Of a stretch of DNA of 64,000 nt, positions 23,428 to 37,418 are shown piece after piece (position 1 is the first letter of the stretch; every line of letters starts with the position of its first letter). The DNA is from Thuidium tamariscinum (lineage: Eukaryota; Streptophyta; Bryopsida; Hypnales; Thuidiaceae). The translations under genes and the position numbers were made by a program. The notes beneath the pieces are model-generated. The model had not been told where the DNA came from and did no database searches. It worked only from the letters and a program-made list of their open reading frames with translations. The stretch is taken from NCBI GenBank assembly GCA_947034885.2, contig OX344751.2:12524001-12588000 (forward strand), given 5' to 3'.

Positions 23428-23720
23428 CATTCAAAGAAATCTGAAGGCATTACAGGGCCGTTTCGGGTCTGTTCGCGAAACAGCTCCCAATGTCGCTGGC
23501 CGCTGTCAAGCTGGCTTTAATAAAAAATAAAAAATAAAAAATAAAAAATTTGGGGGTCCTGAAATATGAAAATAAGTCCAAATTTTTATTTTATTTTGAA
23601 TCTTTTATATATTAGGTGGCAAGGTCACGACCACGTAGGATTCGAGTTCATAGGGCAGAAACTATGTTCCCACAGTCCGGGAACCTGCAGTCTCCTAATG
23701 CCCTCAAATTTCATGTAATG
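23428..23720. mobile_element. CATTAG MITE, copy B
   Basis: Opposite orientation to copy A. Left end CATTCAAAGAAATCTGAAGG, right end TGAGGGCATTAGGAG in complement, closing with GTAATG. 293 bp, with an internal AAAAATAAAAAATAAAA run. The palindrome near the left end contains CGTTTCGGGTCTG...CGAAACAGC. Confidence 0.7.
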
Positions 23721-24141
23721 CTTTTTTGAGGTTGAAAAGAGGCAATTATGTTTTTCTTTTTAGTGTGTGTGTTCTATTCTATTAGTTACATTGATTAAGT
23801 AGCTACGTGTGAAAAACAAATTCTATTTTCATTTTTTATAAATGAAATCATATTTTTAATACATATTTTTTTGGAATTATTTCTAAGCACTATGAATTCT
23901 TTAAAAATAATAAAACAATGAGAAAAATAAATAAAAATTTAAGTCAAAAACCTTGCTTCAATATATAACTTGCAAGTATGTAGGGACGCTTTGGAACCAT
24001 TTGTTCACAATGTATACACCTCATACTCTTAAAGGGAAGAGAAAATCCTAAACCATTGTTTTGGCTTTGGAAGGCACTGAGATAGAAACTATGTACTTCC
24101 AAGGGCCTTGCAACTTATACACTTAATCCTTAAAAGATGGA
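23721..24141. other. Intergenic DNA, nothing recognised
   Basis: AT-rich, no feature seen. Confidence 0.3.
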
Positions 24142-24565
24142 TTAATCCTTGAACATCGACGTGGATGCTAAACATCTGATGGATGTGGGAATGGATGATA
24201 GAATCTTTCACTGTGGGACAAAAGAACAACTATTCATCCTTGGAATTTTGTGTGGAAATGGAAGATCATCTGTAGTAGTACTTTGACTTGCAATGAGCAC
24301 TTCTAGATTTTTTTGAATGAGTGATTCCCACGGTGTCAAAATTTATGATTTCATTGTCATCAAGGGTCATCTTTCAAGGGTTAATAACCATAGAAATCAT
24401 CCATTTCAATAGTGTGGGAATTGGCATTGGTGTAAAAGAACTCCCAAAAATTCATTGGAAATCAAACTACTATAGAAAATTTCCCCTTTCCACCCTTAAT
24501 TCCAAAGACAAATAGTTACAATTTTGTCCTATACATGAGAATTCCTTGTTATTCATCGGACAAAA
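24142..24565. mobile_element. Two short TTAA-type elements back to back
   Basis: 24142-24384 runs from TTAATCCTTGAACATCGACG to CTTTCAAGGGTTAA. Its interior aligns with 53772-53997 (GAATCTTTC, TTCATCCTTGG, CACTTCTA). From 24381 to about 24565 an inverted relative follows, ending in GGACAAAAAACGTCCGAGGC. The copies share one TTAA. Confidence 0.5.
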
Positions 24566-26596
24566 AACGTCCGAGGCATCGTTTATGAGTTCAACAAGCA
24601 ACGGTCTGAGTTCAACAAGCAATGGTTCGATCAGGGAGATGCTTTGTTTTAGGAAAACATGAAGCAATCTGCAGCTGAGAATCACCCTCTCAACAGTTGA
24701 TAATTTATGTCATTTAAGTTACACCGAGCGGTGCTATATTTACAATTACGGACTCTGTCTATCAACAAGATACAACTGGTGCTCTGAGCCATTTCCCATT
24801 TCATTGTATCTCCAAGAATCTGATTCAGACTACCAAATTTTGTACAAGGTTTTGCATACACAATTGTTGCGATTCACAAAAAAAAATTGTTGAAATTTGG
24901 CAAAAAGTGATCTCATTCTCTTCCTTGAATTTCCTGTGTAGGCTTCTAGCTCGACCCAGAAATTTGTCAGTCAATGAATGGTTGGTTGCTTCATGTTTTC
25001 AGCAAACTTGAGGCTTTGGGCATGCTCTGGAAGGTGTAATTGTTTTGGGTCCAGCCTAATTGGGGTTGTCCAAATGCTGCGAACAGGTCTTCCGAGAGTT
25101 TTGTGCAACAAACCCCATCAGCATACGATTGTGGAGTCATCTCGCCCTTTTGATGTCAACAATCTCTAAACTGGAAAAGGAGAGAATTGCTCGTCTGACC
25201 TAATCACGTTCACAAAATGTGAGATGACTGGAATTATATTCAAATGATGTTGCCATTTTCATGCATTTCTCTGCAATTTGCAGATGCCCATATCAATATC
25301 AATGGAAGAATATGGAGTACTGTACATGAATAATGCACATGAATACCACTTTGAAAATACACTCAAACCTTTTATCTTCCCTCTTGAGATTCCGGCCCAA
25401 ATTTTTCATCAAGGGAAAGCGACTAAAATCAGTCTATTCAGCAATTGGGGATGGTTCCTAATGTCATATTATCACCAAAACACAAGAACAATCATTTATT
25501 GTTTAAATGATGACTAATTAATTCTTGTGCCATTTTTTTGTCATTTCTCTAACAATCTTTTCGAAAAGATAGTAACCATGTTACAAAATCGAAGCTTCAG
25601 ATACAAAGGATTTTCCATGAAAGTCACCCTTAATCCTTAAGGATCAAGGATTCATGATCCTAAAATGACCTATTCGATTGATCAAACTGTGAAAAATTTA
25701 ATTCAAATGAGACCAGATTTTACAAGAGAAGAATCACTGAAGAACAGCAATAAAATTTGAGCAACACAGAGAGCTTTCCCAGAAAAGATGCGGTTTATTG
25801 CACTGGTTAACGAAGGTCGAATTCAACAACGTACGCATTCTTACGTGAAAACCACTGCATTCTTACGATAATACATAATCATACTGAAAGAAAATTCTTA
25901 GCAATACGGACGATGCGTGGATTGCACGTGTGCACCGCAATCGACAATAACTAAAAACTCAACATAACAAGCACCTTTTCGAAGTGAAGCAGCACACAGT
26001 TACAAACAAACTCTCAGGTACGAAAAACCCATAAATCCAATCCAAGTGGAAAGATCACTTGGGGCACAACCGCCTACGAAGCAACGAACTGAAACCACAA
26101 AATCATAATTGAGCAACAAACTTTTGCCGAATTTCCCAAAATTTGATACAAGAATGTACACGAGATCATCTTCTTCACAATCAAGCGCTACAGTGTGGAC
26201 ATGATCAAGTTCAAGATCGAGAGCAACATGAGCCTGCTTCTGATAATTCCAAACTCTGCTTCGAAGTTTTCATGCAGAACTTTGCCTTCTGAAATCCAAA
26301 CTTTCCACCTGATTAGTACTGTTAAATTCAACATCCAGTGACCCCAGTTCCTTCTTGGTAGACATGACAAAAACCCTGCCGTACACGAAGCTACGGTAAC
26401 ACAGCTTTAGACCATTATAAAGTGGCACTACTGTGACTGTACATGAACTTTGCTTTTAGGAGAAGCGGTTGCAACCGATTGTATATTCAGTTACTAATTA
26501 AAATGTAACCGTATAATCACATTGAACACTTAACTCTTTCATTCTGCAAGTCATGTTTGAAAATCCACTGACTCATTGATACGAAGTCACCAATAA
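24566..26596. other. Unassigned region
   Basis: A 15 bp word, GAGTTCAACAAGCAA, is repeated 21 bases apart near 24586 and 24607. The 79-codon plus frame at 25278-25517 follows an acceptor-like CTGCAATTTGCAG but has no recognisable domain. Base composition from 25750 to 27400 is closer to genic DNA than its surroundings, consistent with the neighbouring transposase remnant. Confidence 0.3.
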
Positions 26597-27212
26597 TTAG
26601 ACCTTTGTAATAGCGTGTGGGTACTTCCAATGATTTTGAACCGGCCCACAAATGAAGACCTCCTGCACAATGAGGTATGGCAAATGCATCATTATTGGAA
26701 TGCCGCCAGAGGTAGTTCTCTTTCTAACATTTACCATTTTCTCTGCTACTTGGAGTAGCTGATTGATGGAGTCCTTGCTGATCACCTTGTCGCACACCCT
26801 TTGAAACACCGCTCTCAGTCTGATGATTATGCAAGTTCCTGGTTCTGGATGCTACGTACGAAGACGGGCAGGATATTATTGCGTTACAATGCGAAAGTCG
26901 TGAGGCTTCAGCCCTCGAAGCTTTCCTTTCTGTACTCTTCGGCGAAGAGTGGACACAGAACGGCTTGGCGGTTTCAGATCCCTCAATGTCTGGAAAAATG
27001 AAGCTCTGTCCGCTGCTAACAGTACGTACCTCGCGTCGGGCATTCTGAACGTGTCGTTGCTTGAAAATGTTTCTCCAAGCCAAAGGTGATCCCGAATGAA
27101 ATGCTCTGGCATGTCAACCCTCACTACTGCTGGCGTATAATTTTCAGTAGGGTTTCGCAGATGTCTTTCTCACAATGCATCACGTCCAGGGTGTGTCTGC
27201 AAGGCAAATCCT
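26597..27212 (-). pseudogene. CACTA (En/Spm-like) transposase remnant
   Basis: Minus-strand pieces in family order. HTLDVMHCEKDICETLL at 27197-27147 is the conserved end block of the tnp2/Transposase_21 domain. It is followed by RMPDARYVLLAADRASFFQ... and KLRGLKPHDFRIVTQ ending at 26876, the segment leading into DUF4218. Then ILPVFVR, IIIRLRAVFQRVCDKVI and IPIMMHLPYLIVQEVFICGP continue DUF4218. The pieces lie in different frames, with stops after ICETLLKIIRQQ and after FRIVTQ and shifts near 26835 and 26715. The gene is therefore dead. CACTA terminal repeats were not found. The domain assignment rests on my recognition of these motifs. Confidence 0.75.
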
Positions 27213-29268
27213 GCACAGTACATCTGCAACACTTCGATTGAAGTCGTCACGGCTGAGTTCTCCAATACAACTGAAGTACTCCGTGTTCTGTAAGGTTCAG
27301 TAATCAGTACGAGCCCGCTGTCATTGCCTTCATCTAAATTCGCATTCTCACGTTACCATCACCTCCACTGGACTTGGCGCGTCCCACAAGCTGTTCCTGC
27401 GCCCCCCCAAAAGACGAGATTGCCATCGTTGAATACAGAAAACGATCAAGTGCGATAAAGTACTAAGAATATGGTTGCAAGAATTGAAATGCATCTGTGA
27501 TTTGGTGCTTGGACTAGTTTAGTGAGTGGAGAAGTGGAGCTGGTAGCTTAGACAAAATTGAAGAGTGGAGAAGCTGCAGCTCGTGAGGAAGCTCTAGAAT
27601 GATCGGCGAGCTTTTGGACATTTCTACTGACCGCTGGAAGGAGAAGAATCTTGGTTTTGGAAACGATTAGAATGTTGAGTGAGAGAATTTCTTAGCGTGG
27701 GTGTTGGGGTTGCCTGAAAAATGCCAAGTGCGCTCCAGTTTCTTGGCCTTGCCTAGATTTTCTGAGTCGTACATCAACAGGTGATGCCTTCTGAAAATAA
27801 GTTTTGTGATGATTTTGGCCTGTTTTGATCAAGGTTTTTTTGGATTGAATTTTGTTACCGAATTGGTATTTTCTTTCTAAAATTGCAGCTCTGTAAGTGT
27901 ATCATGAAGTAGCATGTACTGTATAGTACAGTTCCTTGAGTGGCAGAGACGTTGTGTTCGGAACAATCGGGCATGTGTTTCCTTGTGCAGTCCTCCAGTA
28001 AGTAGATATCCCATTGCAGGACCTCTCGACTGTCTATCAGTCGAGCCTCGGCGTGAAATTCACAAAGTGTAACTTTAGAGCAGGTCTTTGCACTTCTTTC
28101 ATAAATTTTGTGTCAACATAGTTTGAAATTTTCACTTTTTGTTGCACATGGAAGCAGACGGATGCGTTTGAATAAACCAGTGACACAATAGGAGTCTCTT
28201 ACAACTGGCAAGTGAGTCACCGTATATTCTCTAATTGCCACGCAGTTGACATTGACTATTTTGATGAGCAAAAACAAGGCCCCTGAGAGTTTTCCAACAA
28301 TCTCATAACAATCTTAAGCAATTTCGAAACAACCTCAAGCTTAAAAGAAGTCTGAAGTGAGTGCCTCTTGCTGGTACTGCAGGCAGTGATGTACAGAGGA
28401 TGGTCCCCAAAGCGGGATATGCGTGTGCACAAATCAAGGACAACCCTAACAATCAGCAAAAAGTATGATTGTCCCATTTTAGATTTAGCTCTTCAGGATT
28501 GATAACATCTTGCCTCAGATTCTGCACTCAGCCCTCTCTAACGATTCACTCAGTAATTGAACATTCTCTATCGTACAGATTTGTCATGCTGTGTTTACGT
28601 CTAATTGGTCACAAATTTTCGCACGTCAAGCTGTAAACACAAATGAAAGTGCACATTTAGAAGCCCATTTGTCCCATACTCCCTACTTGCAATATGTTTC
28701 CTTGTTTAGTAAAAAAACTACCCCAACCGACTCTTTGTTTATTATGAATTTTAGAGGCCCACATTCTTCTTCTTATATCAGTTCTAATTGAAAAGTATCA
28801 GTTCTAATTGGAACGACATGAAACTCAAACAGATCAATCAAGATGGTGCCCTACGTTACTTCAACAAGCTGTGCTTCACTGCCCTCAGAGCCGTTCAGTG
28901 TGATGCTTCACATCTCCAATTAGCTATTCTTTTTTAAGCTAAATCTCATCCCATTTCATACCAAAAAATTGGGCTCGGTGCGAGCGTAATTGCCAATTCA
29001 AGATGCGACGGAGTATTATTTAACCAAATTTGAATGAGTAATTTGCTGGTAATCGTTAGAATTTGAAACGTACCTACCGAAATAACAAAACTATTCTGCT
29101 CCATTCACCATAATTGGCAGCCCGCCATAATTCTTGGAGCCACCCGAGCTAAAAACAGAAATAGAAAACAATGAACCGCCACCTCCAATAAGTCAGCTCA
29201 TAAGTTCCACAGGGACGTCCGAAGTTATGCCCTTCTAAACCTCGAAAAACATATCATATTCGATGATG
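27213..29268. other. Unassigned region
   Basis: A 73-codon minus frame (28477-28256) contains FKLEVVSKLLKIVMRLLE and follows an acceptor-like TTGTTAG. It may be an exon but has no family I know. A 15 bp word, TATCAGTTCTAATTG, is repeated at 28777 and 28797. Nothing else. Confidence 0.3.
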
Positions 29269-29647
29269 TCAGGAATCAACAGGCTCCCAGAAAGCAGCGT
29301 GCCGGATGGATTTTGACATTTCGAAGCCGACTGAGAGCCCTGAATTTGAGAACCAAGATGGGCTTGATTGGGAGCTTTGTTGGGACTCGGTGATCACTGG
29401 AAACGGCAGCCGCGTCGAGATTTCTGTCTGGCTCACATAATTTGGGGGTAAGTCAATCGAGCGCAGGCAAGGATTTGCTAAATTGGGCAACACTACATTC
29501 ACTGGAATTCAAAACTCCGTCAGTCTTGCTGCTGCCTGTTGTCCGGGACTCGGTCTGGGCAGCCAAGCAAGAGTCAGTTTCAAATGCCATTTCAAAGTCC
29601 CACTCTGGCTTCTGCCGGCAACCCACCATGGCTGCAATACGTAAGCA
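29269..29647 (-). CDS. Possible terminal exon of an unrecognised gene, frame broken
   Basis: A good acceptor (GCTTACGTATTGCAG) is followed by CCATGG, opening a frame MVGCRQKPEWDFEMAFE... that stops after about 60 codons at 29453. An overlapping frame then runs from before that point through serine-rich sequence to the end FEMSKSIRHAAFWEPVDS at 29269. Base composition is genic. Either a frameshift joins the two or one is chance. No family recognised. Confidence 0.3.
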
Positions 29648-29710
29648 AAAATAGGAGAAGAAGAACAACAAGGGTTCAAAAACATATAAAAAGAAGTAGC
29701 GACTTTGCAC

Positions 29711-31432
29711 CGAAAGGGAAAGAAGCTATGGACAGAAGCTATCTTGACGGGAAGTTTAAAAAGTTACTTTAAGTTATACAAAAAGTGAGTTAGTGTTATA
29801 AGGGACAAAGTTTCTTGTAGTGTAGGTGTTTGTTTCATTTATGAGCAATTCATTGTTAACTAAGTTTGGAAAAGACATCAAGAAAAATAATGTCCACATT
29901 GGCATCAATGCCACCACATAGGCACAAATAATTCCAACTTTCAAATTCCAAATCTCTATTTCTAACAACTTATGAGTTTGATTCTAAAGACTTGATTAGC
30001 CATTATTTAATCAATCCAAAGTAATTAGGAAGCCTATCCCTTTGGAAGCTTGGTTGAGCCTAAAAAAAGGCTCTTTAAGAAATTGACTTGAAAACGGGTT
30101 TCAAGGAAATTATAGTGTAGCTTCCTAGAAAGCTATAGGAGGTTACAAAGGACCAATGTCAAATTGTTTTGTTCTAAAGCTTGTTGTAGCCTCATGTAAT
30201 CGGTTACACTAAACAAATGTTGTATTGCATTCTTTCTCACCAACTTCTTTACACTACATAGCAAATACTTTGAGGGTTAATTTTTTTTTCAAATGAGAAG
30301 TATATCACAAGTCTATATAGTAATGATCCAAAGGTCAAAATTGACAATTGAGTGAAGTATAGAAGAACAAAATACAATTTTTTTTTCTATACAAATGGCA
30401 AGGAGCAATATCATCTTTAAGACTTTCTAGACTTGTCAAATATTCATTATGAAGGAATTCTTGTCAATTTGTACTCAATTTTTTAAATGTAGTCCTAAAT
30501 TGTATATTATCCAATTTAAACATGTCTCTACAATTTTTTTAAAGTGTCTACCCTCTTTAGTATAACCTTGATTAATGATTGATTTCTTTCTATTGTGCAA
30601 GCATCCATCTAACAATAAAAAGCCATGTTAGATCTCCTTTGGTCATTGTACATAGTTGCAACTATTGTGTGGATTACAAGATATAGAAAATTTGAATTTA
30701 TTAAAGTTTTTTTTTGCCATGCAAAAAATAAGGCAAATGCATTTCACAAAGGGTACATTTGCATTTAAAAATGTCTATATTGATGGCAATGCTTCTTTCT
30801 TCAAGGTATGTTGGCTACATGCTTGAAAACTTTCAAATCATTTGGAATTACACAACAAGTAGAAGAAATAATAAATAGAAAGAAGTAGAAAATGATTCAA
30901 AAAATAAAATTGTGGATAATCTAGTTATGGATTAGAAAATTGTCAATTCCAATAGTTGTAATATCATAATAAACAATTCTTTATTTAATTCAATTTAATT
31001 TTTGAAATATTGAAAATTGAGTTAAATAAAGGACTTCAAAGTTGCTTTAAAAGTAAAAAATCTATAATTGCCTATATACTAAATTGCCTCATAACTTTCA
31101 TATCATTAATCAAAATGAAATTATTCAAATCTTCTTATGTATGTATACATGTATAAATCTATGATACCAATTTCTAGTTTTTGTTTCTAAAATAGGTGAT
31201 TTTTTAAATTTGCCCTAATTGCCTAAGTAGGAAATAATTACCTGTCATACAATAAATTTTGTACCATGTGGGCAAAAGTTGTGAAAATTGTTGAGCCTTG
31301 AAGCTACTCATTATCTACATATTGTGTGATTGTGTGAAGAAAACAAACAAACTTCATTTGTAGTAAATTTGCTCAAATTTTCTATGTTGCCCAATACACA
31401 ACTTGGTCCTTTAGAAGTCAATTGAAAAAAAG
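29711..31432. other. AT-rich DNA with degenerate element interior
   Basis: 30640-31330 resembles the interior of the 2777-3718 element (GGTTTGTAAACATGTGG-like words, TACACAACAAGTAG, AAAGTTGTGAAAATTGTTG) but the TTAA ends are lost. Confidence 0.35.
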
Positions 31433-31710
31433 CATTAGGAGGGATTTGAGGGCAATGGGAGCCTGTGAGTTCCCACAGCCCGAAATCGCGAAAACAGGGT
31501 CTGGGAATGCAGTTCTGCAAGAATCCGACATGGTCGAGCGACTGCGACGTCATCGACTTTTTTTTCCGAAAAAATAAAATAAAATTGGACTTTTTTTCAT
31601 ATTTCAGGACCCAAAAAAAAAAAATGCTGACCAGCAGCCAACCGTTCCCAGACCCTGTTTCGGGAACAGTCCCGAAACGGCCCTTTGTTGGCCTCAAATC
31701 CCTCCTAATG
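31433..31710. mobile_element. CATTAG MITE, copy E
   Basis: Ends CATTAGGAGGGATTTGAGGG and, inverted, CATTAGGAGGGATTTGAGGC. 278 bp. It contains a perfect hairpin with 9 bp arms, GTTTCGGGA at 31657 and TCCCGAAAC at 31670, and loop ACAG. The interior belongs to the same subgroup as copies F and G. Confidence 0.78.
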
Positions 31711-33060
31711 AGTCAAATTAAAATCACTTAACTTCTCATTGTAGACCATAAAAGGAAATATTCTTATGCAATGTATTTCTCATAATCCCACGCATAGAGT
31801 CTTATGACAATTTAAAAGCATCCCTTCAAATTGTAGAACAATGAATGAACCTTTTTCTTGAGTAGATGATGATTTATTGAATTCATGAAATGGCAACTTT
31901 TCAATCCAATTCGAACCTCTTGAAATGTACTTTCACAATTAATGCAATGTTTATTTTATTAGGATGCAAATGAACAATATTAGATTTGAGACTAGGAATC
32001 AAAATTGAATTGGGGCCATTGATGGGTCTTCCTAATACTCAATGGAATTCCAATATTAGACCCTAAATGCCTAAGGGGTGTCTTCCCTCCCAAATCACTT
32101 GGTCAAATTGTTATCTCTAAATTAAAAGTGTAATTTCATTTAGAATAATTTCTTTAAAATTCTACTTACAAGATATTGTTTACCACTATCAAGTTAGTAT
32201 ATATTCTAATTTTAAAGACTTTGACTTTGTGGATTTTTAGATGTAATCATTTAAAATTCAAGTTTTGAAAACAAAACAATTTATTTTTCTTGAGTTGAAT
32301 GATTGTGTGTGCCCATACCTTATATTTCACTAAAAGAAAAAAATTATTTTTCAGACTAAGTACAATTAAAAATAGTTAAGAACATGCATGCCAATCTTTA
32401 CAAGGATTGAAGCAATCAAAGATTGTTTAAAGAACCTTACAATCTTGTGGCGTACACTGGGAAAACAAAAAATTTAACTTAATTATGCTCTTGTACTATA
32501 TGCTCCAACCAACTAGTCCCATGCCTACTTATACACCCATAGAATTTTTTCTCTTAGGAAGGCCTTCAATAGGTCTAGTTTCTTTACCAAGACAATCTAC
32601 ACCAAGCATTTCATAGAGTATTAGGACTTTAAAAAATCACTAGAAACAAAAAATTTGTCTTAATCAAAAGGTTTTTTTGACTATAGAGAGAAAATTTGAT
32701 GGTCTATATGAGAATAATATGAAATTTTGTAAAAACAATTGTAGGGATTCAACCCTTGAAGTTGGATAATAACTATTATTGTATAATTGGTCATTTAGGG
32801 GTTAAGCTTTGAATCTTGTTATTGTGAGTTCATTGTTAATGGAATGGTTTGAAATTATCTTCTAAGGAAATGCAATAGAGCATCCACACTCATACACATT
32901 GACACATCTCTCATCAAATCATAATGGGTTGAGAGTCATTTAGAAGAGCTACTTCAGACACACCATCAATTAATCTTGAGAGGGCCCTTAAAACAAGCCT
33001 AGGCCCTTCATTTTTCAAGGCCTCTACAATTCATGAGTTCACTTGAATTTTGATGCTTAA
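31711..33060. other. AT-rich intergenic DNA
   Basis: A lone end-like CATTTAGGGGTTAAGC at 32790 matches the TTAA element ends, but no partner was placed. Otherwise nothing. Confidence 0.3.
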
Positions 33061-33305
33061 CCCACAAACAACACCATGCTAAGTCCATTTTTGGGTCAAT
33101 GAATAAGAAAGAATCTTTTTGTGTAGGACAATAGTGTAACTATTGATCTTGAAAATTAGGGATGGAAAGAAAATATCTTCTATAGTAGTTTCACTTCTAA
33201 TGAGTGCTTTTGGAATTTCTTAGACCAACAATTTCCACAACATCAAAATTAATGATTTCTATAGTCACTAGCCCTATAGCCCATTGTTTGAGGATTAGTC
33301 TAACT
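33061..33305. mobile_element. Decayed short TTAA-type element
   Basis: The interior (AAGAATCTTTTTGTGTAGGAC, GTTTCACTTCTAATGAGTG, ATCAAAATTAATGATTTC) follows the order of 24142-24384 and 53772-53997. The ends have decayed. Confidence 0.4.
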
Positions 33306-36300
33306 TATCTTTCTTTATTCATAAATAGTAGGCATTAGAATAGATTCATTAGAGAGTTGCCTCAAACTTCATTGAGCTCTCTTTTGTATACTAGAAAAAA
33401 GGATCAATATTGGATTTATTATTAGTAGCAGGTAAAATTGAGGCCCTTCTAAACACCTTTGGCTTTGGCTTTTCATAAGAACAAAAATGTATCACTTTTG
33501 TCTTTTTACCAAACACCGAGAATTAATTTAGCTTTGTTCCAACTGAAATTTTGATTGTTGGGTATCATAGTTGTAGATTTGGCAAAAAACTATTCTGAAA
33601 CAAATGCCAAATTTTAGAAGAATTGTTATTTACATTAAATTGTGTGGGAAAAAAGTACTTTTATGAAAATTTTCTATTATTGTAGACTACAAGCAAATAT
33701 GTCAAACCTTGTTTCCAAAAATATTCCAACAATGATGTATGTGGCAAGATGTCATAGCTAGATGGTAGAGTGGGTATCAAATAGTTTTTGAGACATAACA
33801 CTTTATGCTGAAAAGTCAAGATAGAAGCATTGACAACACCAAAAACTTGATTCTCAAGTTGCACAAGAAAATGCTAGTGTAAGCAAAGAAGGGACAGATT
33901 AAGATTGTAAAAAGATGCCAAAATTTAAGAAGATGCTAGAAATTTTGATTCTATAGGTACTTTTTTTGGATTTTCAAAAAATATTATTCCTATTTTAAAG
34001 TACTTAATTAGAAGTCTAAGAAGTCAATCCAATATTATGTCTTGAATCTTGCTAATGCAAGCATTTGCTAGGCTTGATTGTCGATACTTTGAGAAGCTTA
34101 ATTCTGTTATCTTGTATGATAATGACGTATTCTATGTATTTTTTTTGAAGTGTCACCAAGCATGACCAAAAACTGTGATGATGATGGATGTTTGGAGTTT
34201 CACAATCATGATTAAGGGGAAAATTGAAAAAGTATCCCCGCTCATAATGCAAATATTTTTTTGGCAAAGCTTGTTATGAGTCTTGCAATCAATAAAGGAT
34301 CCAAAAATCTAGTTTTTTCTTTAAATTGTGAGAAAGTGGCAATGGAAATAATAGAGTATTTCATGATATGGTGAATTATTTACCATAATAATGAAAAATA
34401 GGGGGGATTGGTTCAAAATTGTACAATCATTCTCTTGCTATAAAAGGTCACTTTGTCATTTCTAAAAATTTAGTATGCTCTACATGAAGGTTAGATTTGG
34501 CAAAAAGTGAGTCATTTTCTAAAAAAATTGCTACATGTCATCTTGTAAATGGTATGAGGTGACATTTGACCCTTAAGAATTTAACATAGAAATATAATTT
34601 TGCCATTTGAATGTCAATTTAGACCTTCATGTACAATATTTGAGGTTATAAATTCCAAGAGATATTATTAGATGATATTTAATTGTACCAAGAACATTTG
34701 CATTGCTATAATGTATTTGTAGATTGGATACAATGGCTTTAATCTAGTAAGACCTTTGCTTAGCAAATCAATATGGAGCAATGGAATAAAGTTGATACCA
34801 TCTATTTACCTACATAGATGCAAGAAAGGTCGTGCATGTATCTTTCATGCTTGTCCTTGAATATAAAATGAACATATTTTTAAATCTTAAGTAACTATTT
34901 CTATGTGTATATTAAAATGTTGTTTCTAACCTCAATTTGGCCTTTTAAGTTACATACAACTTCAATTTTATACATTTACCAAATGAAAATGTATAAATTG
35001 AAAAAAAAAATCATGAGTGAATTCTTTAGTTATTACATTTTATACATCGTAGCTAAAACAAGCTAAATGACTACTCTCAAGCTAAATTTATCCTTTACAT
35101 ACTTATCCAAATTTTTGGAAGTATAATGTATAATTCAATTATAATTTGTACAAGAATAATTCCAGGGGAAAATAAATCAAAGGTTTCAAAGATAAAATTT
35201 ATCTAATACTTTTATGAAATATACTAATAAGAAATATACAATATTGTTTAGTTTGAATTCTATCCATAGGACTTGCAATTGCAACAATTTATTCAATTTT
35301 TTAGACTATTGGTATTTCAAATGGTATATAATCTACCTTCATTCAATTCCATTGTGATTCTTAATTTGAATCAAATACAAAAAGAGAATATTTTTTATCC
35401 ACAAACAAATTGACTTAGACACATTTGGAAAGCATCTTATTTGTAGATGCAAGGACCTTTGAGTAAATAATTCATTTCAAACTAAAAAAAAGGATGAATT
35501 ATTTCATCTCTTATATTTTATTTTATTTGCTTAAAATTCTATTACTATTGCATTTTGAAGTATAGATAAGGGTGTATTGTGTTAGAGCAACAAATGTGTA
35601 AAACAATTCATTATCATATGTTTGGAGTTTTTATTTCTTAATGACTTAAAGACAAGTTGCAACTAAAATTGGATAAAGTTTAAGAACTTTGTCTCTAGTG
35701 TAATATGCAAAAGTTCAAACATTTTGACCCTCACTATATGCCTTTGATGCTTTCTGAATCATCTTCCGGAGAACTTCCAAGTCTGCGAAAAAAATAAGTG
35801 AATAGAAATGGAGAATTTTGAGCAAATAGGGTGTTATAGTATTGTTGTTGGGACAAAGTAGAAGGTATATTGCACATGCTTGGGAAGATGTAGAGAGCCT
35901 AAATCTACATATCTAATGATCTTGAGGATTCAAGTTGTGAGTCAAAAGATTTAGCTTTTCAAAATTGTGCAATATCTCGGCCATGAATTTGAGGTGTGGA
36001 TCATGGAAGTGGTTGTTCCAAGACAAATCCCTTGTCAAGATGAGGCATTATATTTTATTATTAGAAAGCTAAGAAGAAAATAATTTAAGAAGGCTAGGAC
36101 TTGCAAAGAGATTAGCCATGAGGTAGAAGTTATAGCCAAACAAAAGAGGTCCAAAAGATTTATGCCTCCAAGAAGACTCAAACTTTTGATGGATCATAAG
36201 TAACTTGCTCAATACTTGTTGCATTTGAAAAAATGAATATTTTACAATAATCTAATGAAAGATTAGATGACAAAAATAGACTTGCACTTTAGATTTGGAG

Positions 36301-37418
36301 TTCAAAACTAAAAGTTATTTGAATGGGAAGATTGTTAGGTGAAATTAGACATGCCTATAGGCTTCATCAAAATGAAAACAATCTGAAACAAATAGCATGA
36401 GTGATCTAGTATTAGTCTAAGAAGGATGCCGTAAATTGAAAGTGTCAAATGAATGACTTTTAGAGAAAATAGAAATTAATGACTTTTAGAAAAATTAGGA
36501 ATGAATGATGCATATAATCATCAAGGACTCTTACTAATAGTTTCTAAATTACTATCTTAGTAGTAAAACCACATCTTTTTAAGATTAATCCCTAAGTGCT
36601 TTAACTTTTTTTAAATAAATAAATAAATTTTAGTCCATTAAGGACCACATGTTCACATCTCAAATGACAAGTGAATACAAACATATTGTGGGTACAATTC
36701 AATTTTTCATTCATTTAATTGTTTGCAAATTATTGTACTAATTGTCTTTCACGTGCACATATAGATTTTCAAATCTTATTTTTCAAATAGTCTATAATTT
36801 AAGGGCTACTAATATACTTAGTGTCAAAAAGTGTTTTCTTCAATTCAAAAACTAACCATTCCTAAGTGACTTGAATAAGTAATATAGGCATTTTGAAAAA
36901 TCACCAAAGTTGGAACTTATCAATTTGATTTTGATGGAAAGAAAACTTTTGAAAATTACAAGTCTTCAAATTTGTAATTAGTTTTAGAAAAGATTATGAC
37001 TTCTAGATTTCAAATTTCCTTGAAGAAAATATTAATTAATTCAACAAGTGATTTGTTTGTATGGATATGATATATGAATCATATATTACAATTTTTTTTT
37101 GTAAGTCATCATTAAATTATAACTCTAAATTATATATTACAATTTTTAAAATGATGATTTTAGAAATTTGGACTATTCCATGGTTATTGTGTGGTTTGTA
37201 AAGATTTACTTATAAACAATAATCCTCTCCAAAATAGATACAACATTTATTTATCCCCTCCCAAAATTCTTTCCTCTTTCATTACATGTCATATTTTCTT
37301 CTTTTAAAATTTGGTAAATATGAAGGTATATTACTCATTTTTTCTTGGATCTTCTTTAATAATTCATCCAAACCCACATATATGCTTGAGCGACCATTTG
37401 GAAGGAATTAAATTCCAA
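33306..37418. other. Long AT-rich stretch, nothing recognised
   Basis: About 4 kb with no usable open frame or recognisable element end. Confidence 0.4.
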
